Source of the DNA: Desulfotomaculum nigrificans DSM 574
GTDB lineage: Bacteria; Bacillota; Desulfotomaculia; Desulfotomaculales; Desulfotomaculaceae
DNA: 64,000 bases
Reading direction: 5' to 3'
NCBI RefSeq assembly: GCF_000189755.2
Contig: NZ_KI912183.1
Location: forward strand, 808,257 to 872,256
Shown piece by piece: positions 18,533 through 26,861 of the stretch (position 1 is its first letter; the number at the start of each line of letters is the position of its first letter). The translations under genes and the position numbers were made by a program. The notes beneath the pieces are model-generated. The model did no database searches and was not told the origin of the DNA. It saw only the letters and a list, made by a program, of their open reading frames with translations.

Positions 18533-18563
18533 ATGAAAGAAAAAATGGATTGGGGGATGTCTG

Positions 18564-20489
18564 ATGGGTTTAAAAGATGTTAAAGACCTGTCCATGGACA
18601 CCGGTGTACAACAAATGCTGGCCAAGGCCCGGGAGGAAGGGATCGATACAGCTTTTGACCGGGCCGCCAAAATGAACCAGTGTGGCTTTGGATCCACCGG
18701 GGTATGCTGCAAGCACTGCCTTGAAGGTCCCTGCCGTATTGCGCCCAACGGAAAAGGAGCCCAGACAGGGGTCTGCGGCGCTAATGTAGATACAATTGTA
18801 GCCAGAAACTTTTTAACCACGGTTACCGAGGGGACAGCCAGTCATGCTGAGCACGCCAGGGAGGTTGCCCATGCCATCCTGGAAGCAGTAGAAGGCAAAG
18901 CTCCCTATGCTATTCAGGATGAAGCAAAACTAAAGGCAGTGGCTCAAGGTTTGGGCCTAAATACCGAAGGAAAAAATGTTAATCAACTGGCTAAAGAAGT
19001 GGCCATCAAAGCCTTGGAAGATTTCCAAAAGCAACATGGCACCCTAAACTGGCTTAAATTTAGAGCTAACAGCAAGTCCGTCGAGAACTGGAAAAAACTC
19101 GGACTGTTGCCGGTAAACGCCCACCTGGAAATTACTAAAGCCATGGCTCGCCAGGTAATGGGCGGGGATGCCGATCCTACCAACCTATTGCTGGGAACCG
19201 TTACCATGGGACTGGTGGACGGTTATGCCGGTCTGCATATGTCCACCGATCTTCAGGATATCCTGTTTGGTACTCCCAAGGCAGTTAAGGCACAATACCG
19301 TCTGGGTGTAATTAAAAAGGAAATGGTAAATATTTCGGTGCACGGCCATATTCCCCTGTTAGCTGAGAAAGTGGTTGAATGGGCCGGCAAACTTAAGGAT
19401 GAGGCCAAAGCTGTAGGAGCCCAGGGAATTAATGTGGTGGGGGTTTGCTGCAGCGGCAACGAATTATTGATGCGCAAGGGCGTTCCTGTGGCCACCAACT
19501 ATGCCAGCCAGGAAATGCCCATTATCACAGGGGCTCTGGAGGCCATGGTAGTGGATATCCAATGCATCATGCCCGGCCTTCAGACTGTGGCCAGCTGCTA
19601 TCATACTGAAATCATTACCACTCTACCCTATGTCAAGATGTCCGGGGCTACCCACGTGGAGTTCAGCACCGAGCGGGCAGATGAAGCGGCCCAGGAAATT
19701 GTGCGGAAGGCCATTGCCAACTTTAAGAAGAGAGATCCCAGGAAAATTTCTATACCCAATGAGGTTACAGAAGCCTATGCGGGGTTCTCTGTGGAACAGA
19801 TTGTAGAAGCCCTCAAGGCTGTTAACGCCGAAGACCCGTTAAAACCTTTGGTTGATGCCATTGCCAGCGGACAGATTTTGGGAGCCGTAGCCCTGGTGGG
19901 CTGCACCAACCCCAGGGTTAAACAAGACAGCTCAAACGTGGCCCTGGCCATGGAACTGATCAAAAATAATGTACTGGTGGTTGCCACCGGTTGCTCCGCC
20001 CACTCTTTGGGTAAGTTCGGATTATTATCCCCAGATGGGTTACAATATGCCGGAGAAAGTTTACGAAACATCTTGACCGCCATTGGCCAGGCTAACGGCC
20101 TGCCAGCCTTGCCCCCGGCCCTGCACATGGGTAGTTGCGTCGACAACTCCAGAATTGCTGACCTTTTAAATGCTCTGGCCAACTACCTGGGAGTCGGTAT
20201 TAAAGATTTACCTGTGGCCGGTTCTTGTCCGGAAACTCACCATCCCAAGGCTTTAGCCATTGGTACTTACTTTATTGCCAACGGGGTAGACGTACATGTG
20301 GGTGTTAATCCCCAGGTTACCGGTTCGGAACTGGTGGTCAATGTACTGACCGCCGAAAAGGAAAACTTCCCTGTAACCACCGACGGGTTGTTTGGCGGCA
20401 AGCTGATTTACGAAGAAGATCCCGTTAAAGCAGCAGAAATAATCCTCAACCGAATTAAAGCAAAAAGAAAAGCTCTTGGACTAAGCTAA
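18564..20489 (+). CDS. cooS: Ni-Fe carbon monoxide dehydrogenase, catalytic subunit
   Basis: 641 residues, full length for monofunctional CODH. The N-terminal Cys-rich segment (CGFGSTGVCCKHCLEGPC then TGVCG) holds the D- and B-cluster ligands. C-cluster ligands appear in VVGVCCSGNE, LVGCTNPRVKQD, VVATGCSAH, LHMGSCVDNSR and AGSCPETHHPKA. It oxidises CO to CO2 with water. No cooF, hydrogenase or acetyl-CoA synthase gene is adjacent, so the electron acceptor is not shown. GGGGGAT precedes the ATG. cooC follows 20 bases later and cooA-like precedes. Confidence 0.95.
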   Translation: MGLKDVKDLSMDTGVQQMLAKAREEGIDTAFDRAAKMNQCGFGSTGVCCKHCLEGPCRIAPNGKGAQTGVCGANVDTIVARNFLTTVTEGTASHAEHAREVAHAILEAVEGKAPYAIQDEAKLKAVAQGLGLNTEGKNVNQLAKEVAIKALEDFQKQHGTLNWLKFRANSKSVENWKKLGLLPVNAHLEITKAMARQVMGGDADPTNLLLGTVTMGLVDGYAGLHMSTDLQDILFGTPKAVKAQYRLGVIKKEMVNISVHGHIPLLAEKVVEWAGKLKDEAKAVGAQGINVVGVCCSGNELLMRKGVPVATNYASQEMPIITGALEAMVVDIQCIMPGLQTVASCYHTEIITTLPYVKMSGATHVEFSTERADEAAQEIVRKAIANFKKRDPRKISIPNEVTEAYAGFSVEQIVEALKAVNAEDPLKPLVDAIASGQILGAVALVGCTNPRVKQDSSNVALAMELIKNNVLVVATGCSAHSLGKFGLLSPDGLQYAGESLRNILTAIGQANGLPALPPALHMGSCVDNSRIADLLNALANYLGVGIKDLPVAGSCPETHHPKALAIGTYFIANGVDVHVGVNPQVTGSELVVNVLTAEKENFPVTTDGLFGGKLIYEEDPVKAAEIILNRIKAKRKALGLS

Positions 20490-20509
20490 TCATCTAGGGG
20501 GTACACGGA

Positions 20510-21310
20510 ATGTCGGTACAATCCGGTGTAAAGATTGCCATCTCCGGCAAGGGGGGCGTCGGCAAGACCACATTGTCAGCCATATTGTGTCACCTGTATG
20601 CCGGGGAGGGTAAAAAAGTACTGGCGGTGGATGCAGATCCGGATGCTAACCTGGGCATGGCCCTGGGTTTCACACCACAGGAGTTAGAACAGGTTACAAC
20701 CATTGCCCAGGACAGAAAATTAATTAAAGAACGAACCAGTGCGGAACCAGGTACCAGCGGCCAGTGGTTTTGTTTAAATCCCAAGGTGGATGACATTCCG
20801 GAAAGATACGTGGTGCAAAAGGGTGGCGTTAAACTGCTCCAGTTAGGTGTTACTTCCACCGGGGGCAGCGGCTGCTACTGCCCGGAGAATACCTTTGTAA
20901 AGACTCTGCTAAACCACTTGGTATTGGAAGAAGACGACACGGTAATCGTGGACATGGAAGCGGGTCTGGAACACATGAGCCGGGGAACTGCCAGAGGGGT
21001 GGATGCCTTTATCGTGGTGGTGGAACCCGGGCAGCGCAGCTTCCAAACGGCCAAAGCCACTGTAAAATTAGCCCGGGATTTAGGGGTTGAGCGGGTTTTT
21101 GCTGTGGCCAATAAAGTTCGGCCCGACCAGGAAGAAAGTGTACGCCAAGCCCTTGATTTCCTGCCTCTATTAGGGATTTTACCCTACGATCTGGAAGCAG
21201 TTACCGCTGACCTTACCGGCAGGCCCCTTTTTGAAGTAAGCCCTTCCATGGTGGCCTGGGTACAGGACATTAAAGATAACCTGGAGCAATACCTGTTAAA
21301 TAAAATCTAG
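20510..21310 (+). CDS. cooC: CODH nickel-insertion ATPase CooC
   Basis: 266 residues of a MinD-type ATPase: Walker A ISGKGGVGKTT, DADPDANLG, a CxC metal motif in GGSGCYCPENTF, and VDMEAGLEH. CooC dimers bind nickel and help load the C-cluster of CooS. CTAGGGGGT precedes the ATG, and it is co-transcribed with cooS. A terminator follows 10 bases after the stop. Confidence 0.93.
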   Translation: MSVQSGVKIAISGKGGVGKTTLSAILCHLYAGEGKKVLAVDADPDANLGMALGFTPQELEQVTTIAQDRKLIKERTSAEPGTSGQWFCLNPKVDDIPERYVVQKGGVKLLQLGVTSTGGSGCYCPENTFVKTLLNHLVLEEDDTVIVDMEAGLEHMSRGTARGVDAFIVVVEPGQRSFQTAKATVKLARDLGVERVFAVANKVRPDQEESVRQALDFLPLLGILPYDLEAVTADLTGRPLFEVSPSMVAWVQDIKDNLEQYLLNKI

Positions 21311-21509
21311 TGAAATGGATAGACGTGGCCTGTGCCACGTCTGTTTTATTACTCACTTGACATAATTGGAATACAGCAAATATTACTGCCAGGCTCGCCC
21401 AACAGCCGGTTATTATTCGGGAAAAGGCTAAAACCAGTAATATTAACCCTGATAAAAAGCGGATAGCTCTATCAGTATTACCCAAATTCCTTTTAAAATT
21501 AAGCTCCAC
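21270..21509 (-). CDS. DUF2892-like small membrane protein
   Basis: 79 codons from GTG with GGGAGG upstream. The first 50 residues (KRNLGNTDRAIRFLSGLILLVL) match the opening of DUF2892 (YgaP membrane-anchor type) proteins, with about two hydrophobic helices. The last 28 codons run antisense through the cooC terminator and 3' end and look unlike the family, so the original stop may have been lost. Confidence 0.5.
   Translation of the reverse strand: MELNFKRNLGNTDRAIRFLSGLILLVLAFSRIITGCWASLAVIFAVFQLCQVSNKTDVAQATSIHFTRFYLTGIAPGYL
21321..21348 (+). terminator. Intrinsic terminator after cooC
   Basis: AGACGTGGC (21321-21329) pairs with GCCACGTCT (21334-21342), then GTTTTATT. Confidence 0.85.
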
Positions 21510-21579
21510 CGAACCTCCCTCCTCTTTGAGCTTAGAATACCCGATGTATCATTTAATATGTCAGCTTACTAATCCCTTT

Positions 21580-21746
21580 TCAGCCTCTAAACAGCTGTCC
21601 AATCCTCAATATTGGATAGCCTCAGTAAATGATTAACCGATAACTGTCATCAAAGCCGGAAATGGCCTGAGCCACTTTTAGAGTTCTATCATGGAATCTG
21701 GCACCCAGGGACATTGGTTTAAATGTCTGCTGCAGCATATCACTCA
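21580..21746 (-). pseudogene. Decayed yifB (ComM) 3' fragment
   Basis: On the minus strand about 165 bases align closely with the 3' end of the intact yifB at 41541-41720. Translation gives LQQTFKPMSLGARFHDRTLK against LLQEAFKRMSLSARSHDRIL, then VAQAISGFDDS against VARTIADLDDS. A small deletion and a stop follow, then the matching end (TTTAGAGGCT). It is the remnant of a second yifB copy. The rest of 21540-21891 holds nothing recognised. Confidence 0.8.
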
Positions 21747-21891
21747 ATATTTGCCCCTAAATTGTGCAAAATTTACAGGTATAAAGGAAATTGTATTTCG
21801 TTCTAGAAACTTATAAACACGAAAATTATTTTATTGGGGCCTGAAATTACTATCATACGATTAAAATGTTTATAGATTTGAGGTAATTAAG

Positions 21892-22368
21892 ATGATTTTA
21901 GTTAGTGCTTGCTTGTTAGGCATCCGGGCAAAGTATGACGGTGGTGACAACACCGTTAACAAATTGGTGAATTTATGTGCTACTGGGAAAGTCATTCCCG
22001 TTTGTCCCGAACAGTTGGGCGGTTTGACAACGCCTAGGCCTGCTGCGGAGATAAAAGGCGGCAGCGGAGCCGATGTGCTTAAGGGTATGGCCAGGGTCTA
22101 CAATAAGGAGGGTGTTGATGTCACCGAGTCCTTTATAATTGGAGCCCAGGAAATCTTAAAGATTTGCCGTTTATACAGCGTTAAAGCCGCCATACTAAAG
22201 GAACGCAGCCCCTCCTGCGGGTGTAACATGATCTACGACGGTACTTTCCAGTCGGTGCGATTACCGGGCCAGGGAGTCGCCGCTGCCCTGCTGGCAGCTA
22301 ATGCTATTCCCGTATACTCCGAAGAAGAACTAACTGATGAGTTACTGGCACATCTTGTCAAGGGATAA
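21892..22368 (+). CDS. DUF523 family protein
   Basis: 158 residues, the full DUF523 length. Conserved features are the opening LVSACLLGIRAKYDGG, VIPVCPEQLGGL, PRPAAEIKGG and the Cys motif KERSPSCGCNMIYDG. Function is not established; the conserved Cys residues suggest metal or Fe-S binding. GAGGTAATT precedes the ATG. Single gene on the plus strand facing the nif region. Positions 22369-22549 hold nothing recognised. Confidence 0.8.
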   Translation: MILVSACLLGIRAKYDGGDNTVNKLVNLCATGKVIPVCPEQLGGLTTPRPAAEIKGGSGADVLKGMARVYNKEGVDVTESFIIGAQEILKICRLYSVKAAILKERSPSCGCNMIYDGTFQSVRLPGQGVAAALLAANAIPVYSEEELTDELLAHLVKG

Positions 22369-22549
22369 CCAACAACTACTTTTCTCTTATACAAAAATTT
22401 TAATCCGGCCACGGGCTTTAGTTTTCCTCATCCTGCTTGAAAAGTATTAAATTAGTTTCAGGTTGATTGTTATCCCGTTGTATCTTTCCTTTATAATATA
22501 AGTTATCTTATTCCCCATGACCTTGGCCTCCTTTTGGCAAGTGGACTGA

Positions 22550-22840
22550 TCAATCAAATGTTTTTTGTAATATTTCCATATCCTGAGGATCCACAGAGAT
22601 AAAAAGGTCTACCTGTGCCCCCTGTTCAATCTGTTGACGAAGTACCCCGGAAGCCCCGAAATTTATAATGACATCTTGTTTACTCTTTTTTTCGTAACTC
22701 TGCCCTATTTCTTCCAGAGCATCCTTTAGACTCATGGCTGCTGAAACATTTATTTTTACGGGGAAGGAAGATTCTTCTACCAGGGTACAACCAGCCAGAC
22801 CTAAGAGGATTAGGAGTATTATCCAAATTCTTTTTAGTCT
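22550..22840 (-). pseudogene. modA: modA remnant (molybdate-binding lipoprotein, N-terminal part)
   Basis: The frame opens right after the nifV stop, passes a lipoprotein signal (RIWIILLILLGLAGC) and then reads MSLKDALEEIGQSYEKK, INFGASGVLRQQIEQGA and DLFISVDPQDM, the N-terminal third of ModA. It stops after about 95 codons; family members have about 250. There is no ATG, GTG or TTG before the signal peptide. Both ends seem damaged. modA at the end of a nif cluster makes sense, because Mo-nitrogenase needs molybdate. Confidence 0.8.
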
Positions 22841-22846
22841 TTAACT

Positions 22847-23701
22847 TCAAATTCCACAGGCAAATACGTTGTTTTTTTCTAAAATATCAGGGGATAAATA
22901 TCTGTTGGTAGCTGCCGCTACGTACTGAATCAATTCTCGGAGAATCTGTTCATTAACATTTATTTTAAGACCCTTAACCTGCTGCAAAACCTTCACTATC
23001 TCTGCATAAGAAGTGTTGCCGGCCCTTTCTCCCAGTCCCAAAATTGTGGTACTGAGATATTTGGCTCCGGCCAGTTGGGCCGCCAGGGCATTGGCGGTGG
23101 CCATCCCAAAATCGTTATGGGCGTGCATTTCTACTTCTATTCCTGTCTCCTGAATAATATGTGCTACCTTTTCCCTGGTGGTGAAGGGATCCAGCACACC
23201 CAGGGTATCGGCAAAACGCAGGCGACTGGCCCCTTCTTCCCGAGCCAACATGGCAAATGTAATGAGAAATTGCATATCCGCCCGGGAAGCATCCTCTGCG
23301 CCAATGGTTACGGTGCAGCCGGCTGCTCTGGCATAACTTACAACCTTTCTCACATTATCCAATACCCAGTCCCGGCTGCGGTTCAACTTATATTTTATAT
23401 GAATGTCAGAAACCGGAGCGGAAATATGCAGGTTGCGGGCGCCACATTCCAACGAAGCTTTCACATCTTTTAGAGTGGCTCGGTTCCAGGTGGTCACCCT
23501 GGCCTTTAAATTTAGTGACAAAATTTGATAGATAGCATCCATTTCCAACTTGCCCATTACCGGAATCCCTGCCTCAATCTCATAAACCCCCACTTGGCTT
23601 AGTAAGTAAGCTATGTGGACTTTTTCCGCTACAGTAAAGGCAACCCCGGGTGACTGTTCCCCGTCTCTTAGGGTGGTATCGACAAAGTACACCGGTTCCA
23701 T
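22847..23701 (-). CDS. nifV: Homocitrate synthase NifV (catalytic domain length)
   Basis: 284 residues of the DRE-TIM metallolyase family: VDTTLRDGEQSPGVAF at the N terminus and the metal-binding HAHNDFG. It condenses acetyl-CoA and 2-oxoglutarate to homocitrate, the organic ligand of FeMo-cofactor. It stops after the barrel, about 90 residues short of one-piece NifV. Clostridium pasteurianum splits NifV over two genes, so a missing partner is possible. ATG at 23701 has AAGGAG about nine bases upstream; the GTG at 23710 is too close to it. The stop is followed by in-frame stops and the modA remnant. Confidence 0.8.
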   Translation of the reverse strand: MEPVYFVDTTLRDGEQSPGVAFTVAEKVHIAYLLSQVGVYEIEAGIPVMGKLEMDAIYQILSLNLKARVTTWNRATLKDVKASLECGARNLHISAPVSDIHIKYKLNRSRDWVLDNVRKVVSYARAAGCTVTIGAEDASRADMQFLITFAMLAREEGASRLRFADTLGVLDPFTTREKVAHIIQETGIEVEMHAHNDFGMATANALAAQLAGAKYLSTTILGLGERAGNTSYAEIVKVLQQVKGLKINVNEQILRELIQYVAAATNRYLSPDILEKNNVFACGI

Positions 23702-23727
23702 CTGAGCCACTCCTTTGGAAAATACTT

Positions 23728-24357
23728 TTACGAATCACAACACTTTTTCGTCATCACTAACTTTACCTCGTTTCGAGCGATAACTTCCGTCCTGCTCTCC
23801 AGCTGGTTCAGCAAAATCTCGTTTTCCAGCCATGGGGGGACGTGGTTACAGAGAACTTCCAGGGAATAAAACTTCCCCTGCCGGATAAAAGGCAATAGGA
23901 CTTGTTTGGAGCTAACACCTAAATTCTTTTCTTGAATTTCTTTGATGGAAATACGATAACAACCGCTGAAGGTCTCTACAGGTGTTGGCAGGATAGTACT
24001 GTTCTGCTGGCTGTTTTCCCTTTGCTCTTCTTCTTCCTTGGCCAGAATATAATCAAGAAAATCCAACGGGTTCCCCTCAAATTCCCAGATACTGCAGCCG
24101 GATTTCTCCAGTACAAAGTACGGAATACCAGTTATGGAAAGACCTACAAAGGTTTTACAATGGCCTAGGAATTCAATCAGTTCATCCATGATTTCGCGTA
24201 AAGCCTTGATATTAAAATTGTCTCCCAGAGCAAAATCTCTTTCCCTGGATACTCGCCAACAGCCCTGATTTCTCTGATAAACCATAACTTTGCCATTTTG
24301 ATAAAGACTGGTGGTCTCTCCATTATCACCCATGTATACAGCTATTTCCTTAGGCAT
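23728..24357 (-). CDS. AnfO-like nitrogenase accessory protein
   Basis: 209 residues. The N-terminal half (KEIAVYMGDNGETTSLY, FVGLSITGIPYFVLEKSG, IWEFEGNPLDFLDYIL) resembles AnfO, an accessory protein first seen with Fe-only nitrogenase; the C-terminal part is variable and ends in a CC motif. Its role is not known. The structural genes here are of the Mo type (NifDK with the clostridial insert), so an AnfO-like gene is notable. GGGGGAG precedes the ATG. It sits between the ferredoxin remnant and nifV. Confidence 0.7.
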   Translation of the reverse strand: MPKEIAVYMGDNGETTSLYQNGKVMVYQRNQGCWRVSRERDFALGDNFNIKALREIMDELIEFLGHCKTFVGLSITGIPYFVLEKSGCSIWEFEGNPLDFLDYILAKEEEEQRENSQQNSTILPTPVETFSGCYRISIKEIQEKNLGVSSKQVLLPFIRQGKFYSLEVLCNHVPPWLENEILLNQLESRTEVIARNEVKLVMTKKCCDS

Positions 24358-24393
24358 CAGAATCTCCCCCTTTCTCCAGGAGTTAGTTGATGT

Positions 24394-24504
24394 CTATAGT
24401 TCCAATCGCTTAATCACTTTGCCCTCTTCAATGTGCTCATCCATAATCTCTTCCACGTCGTCGGGGCTGACACCGCCATACCAGACATTGTCCGGGTAGA
24501 CCAA
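24394..24504 (-). pseudogene. C-terminal fragment of a [2Fe-2S] thioredoxin-like ferredoxin
   Basis: After the nifB stop the same frame reads 36 codons: VYPDNVWYGGVSPDDVEEI, then an acidic helix and KVIKRLEL. This is the conserved tail of thioredoxin-like [2Fe-2S] ferredoxins (VVYPEGVWYG-type motif). The N-terminal part with the cluster Cys is missing, so it cannot be functional. It probably marks a deletion between nifB and a former ferredoxin gene. Confidence 0.7.
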
Positions 24505-24507
24505 TCT

Positions 24508-25434
24508 TTACATGGCCACTGAATGGTTCTGTTTAATCAGCGAATCCACACCAGCATAAAACTCCTGTGACCGGTCTTCACTCAGCATGCCAACGGCATC
24601 GGCGCGGCACTGCTTGCAATGGCGCATTTGATGTAAATCAATCTGGCATCTATCCCTCATTTGATTCAGTTCTTTTATACTGGTGGGGGGAAGGTTGGCA
24701 AAAACACTGCCCTCCGCTGGAATCAGGGGCATAATGTTGGTCATAAAAGCTCCCAGTTGCTTGGCTTTCTTAACCACAGCGGGAATCTCACTGTCGTTGA
24801 TATCTTTAATCATCACAATGTTCACTTTCACCAGAACACCCTGATGGGCTAGATATTGGATACCGGTTAGTTGATTTTCCAGTAATATACCGGCTCCCAC
24901 GGTGCCTTCATATTTTTTCCCTTGGTAATGAACATGCCGGTATATTTTAGCTCCGGTATCCGGGTTAAGGGTATTCATGGTCACTGTTACATGTTTGATA
25001 CCCAACTCAACAATTTCCGGAGCATAGTGGGGAAGCAGCAAACCGTTGGTGGACAGACAAAAGATCATTTCCGGGTTGGATTGTTTAATCCGTTCAATGG
25101 CCTCACAGGTATTTTCCCAGTTGGCTAGAGCATCCCCGGGTCCGGCAATGCCTACCACACTGAGGTTAGGTATTTTCTCCTTAACCACAATAAATTTTTG
25201 CTCTGCTGACACTGGTGTCAGTACTTCACTGGTTACACCGGGCCTGCTTTCATTGACACAATCATACTTGCGGTTGCAATAGTTGCAGGCGATATTGCAT
25301 TTGGGCGCCACCGGCAGGTGCATACGGGCATACTTGTAATGGGCTTCCACGGAATAGCATGGGTGCCTGCGGGTTTGCTCCCAATGATTGGTTGATTGAT
25401 TACTGTTTGACGTCTGATGGCATAAACATGACAT
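24508..25434 (-). CDS. nifB: FeMo-cofactor biosynthesis radical SAM protein NifB
   Basis: 308 residues with the radical SAM cluster motif Cys46-x3-Cys50-x2-Cys53 (CNIACNYC), followed by KYDC, and VVGIAGPGDALAN for SAM binding. C-terminal CKQCRADAVGML carries further cluster ligands typical of NifB. It builds the NifB-co precursor (8Fe core with carbide). It is the short form without a fused NifX domain. ATG at 25434 overlaps the nifN 3' end by 35 bases. Apparently intact. Confidence 0.93.
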   Translation of the reverse strand: MSCLCHQTSNSNQSTNHWEQTRRHPCYSVEAHYKYARMHLPVAPKCNIACNYCNRKYDCVNESRPGVTSEVLTPVSAEQKFIVVKEKIPNLSVVGIAGPGDALANWENTCEAIERIKQSNPEMIFCLSTNGLLLPHYAPEIVELGIKHVTVTMNTLNPDTGAKIYRHVHYQGKKYEGTVGAGILLENQLTGIQYLAHQGVLVKVNIVMIKDINDSEIPAVVKKAKQLGAFMTNIMPLIPAEGSVFANLPPTSIKELNQMRDRCQIDLHQMRHCKQCRADAVGMLSEDRSQEFYAGVDSLIKQNHSVAM

Positions 25435-26848
25435 AATGCTCACCACAACTTTCTGCGGAGAATTCCTGTCCTTCTTGCTCCCCTTGATAAAACATTTGAT
25501 ACATGGACCTCCGGTAATGTTTATGTTTATATTCCAGCAGGGTGTTGGTCACCCGATCAAGGAACATGGTGGTACCCGCATAGCCCACCGATAGCAGGCG
25601 CTGCCCACCTGTTCTGTCGTGAATGGGAAAACCGTACCGGACGAGGGGGATACCCTCCTTCTCAGTAAGGTACCTGCCATCCGAGGAACCGATGGCGATA
25701 TTGGCCCTTCCCCTGCTTTTTTGGCGAATGGTGGTGAAATCTGCTTCGGTTATAACAGTACACCGCACCGGAGAGTTGACCAGTAAATCATCCAATAATT
25801 GCTTAAGATTATGGTTTTTACTGCCAGTGGCCACCACTACAGGGTAAATCCCGTTTTCCAGGCAGATTTTCACCACCCCGTAGACGTTTTCCGGCTCACC
25901 GAAGATGACACTGCTTCCCTGGGCATTGTATTTATGAGAGTCAATCATACAATCCAGAAGTCTCCCCCGCTCCTGCTCAATGGCAGGGGGCAGATGGTTT
26001 CCGGTAAGTTTTATTAATAGGTTGATAAACAAATCAGTATTTTCCACTCCCATTGGCAGCGGAAGATTATACAGGGGTACTCCGAATTCACTTTCCAGAT
26101 ATTTCCCCGGCGACATACTGTCGTCCACCGTCAGGCCAAACTGAATGGTGGCGGCGGCGCCGCCCATGGCAACAATATCTGCCAGTTTGGTGCCACCTTC
26201 AGGTATTTTCCGGTAAGGTCTTTGATAGGGGCGGTCCAGGGTATCGGAAAAATCCGGCAGCAGGACATACTCCACCTGCATCAGCTGCAGAATTCTCTTG
26301 ATTTCCCGAATATCCGCGGGGCTAATATTGGGTATAATAACGTTTATTTTGGAATGGGTTTCGGTTTTCCGGGCCAATTTGGTCACAATTCTTCTCAGGG
26401 TCAACCAGTACCCTTCGGTATGGGTGCCACCGTACCCGGGGCTGTTTACGGTCACCACCGGTAAATCATTGCATCCCCTTTCCTTCAGGTACTCCTGGCT
26501 GATCCGGTCTATATCTTCGCCAATAGTTTCGGCCAAGCAAGTTGTGAGGATGCCGACCACACCCGGCCGGTAGGCCTTAATGACATTATCCAGCCCCTGC
26601 TTTAAATTTTTTTCTCCCCCGTAAATGGTACCCTTTTCATTCAGGGAAGAAGATGCCACATCTACGGGCTCGTTGAAATGCTCGGCCATATGCCGGCGCA
26701 TGTAGGTGGCGCAACCCTGGGAACCATGGATAATGACCATAGACTGCTCCAATCCCTTAAAGGCAAGAATTCCTCCCATGGGCATGCACATGTTACAGGG
26801 GTTTTCATTAACATTGCAGCAATTTGCAAGACTTTTTTCTCTTTCCAA
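25400..26848 (-). CDS. nifN: FeMo-cofactor scaffold subunit NifN
   Basis: 482 residues of the NifK/NifN family. Cluster-region Cys lie in NENPCNMCMPMGG, HGSQGCATYMRRH and TTCLAETIGED. Pairing with nifE directly upstream, and a NifK-type gene elsewhere, mark it as NifN. NifEN is the scaffold on which NifB-co matures to FeMo-cofactor. TTG at 26848 was chosen because AAGGAGGG lies seven bases upstream; the frame open to 26932 overlaps nifE. Apparently intact. Confidence 0.9.
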   Translation of the reverse strand: MEREKSLANCCNVNENPCNMCMPMGGILAFKGLEQSMVIIHGSQGCATYMRRHMAEHFNEPVDVASSSLNEKGTIYGGEKNLKQGLDNVIKAYRPGVVGILTTCLAETIGEDIDRISQEYLKERGCNDLPVVTVNSPGYGGTHTEGYWLTLRRIVTKLARKTETHSKINVIIPNISPADIREIKRILQLMQVEYVLLPDFSDTLDRPYQRPYRKIPEGGTKLADIVAMGGAAATIQFGLTVDDSMSPGKYLESEFGVPLYNLPLPMGVENTDLFINLLIKLTGNHLPPAIEQERGRLLDCMIDSHKYNAQGSSVIFGEPENVYGVVKICLENGIYPVVVATGSKNHNLKQLLDDLLVNSPVRCTVITEADFTTIRQKSRGRANIAIGSSDGRYLTEKEGIPLVRYGFPIHDRTGGQRLLSVGYAGTTMFLDRVTNTLLEYKHKHYRRSMYQMFYQGEQEGQEFSAESCGEHYVMFMPSDVKQ

Positions 26849-26861
26849 GGACCTACCCTCC

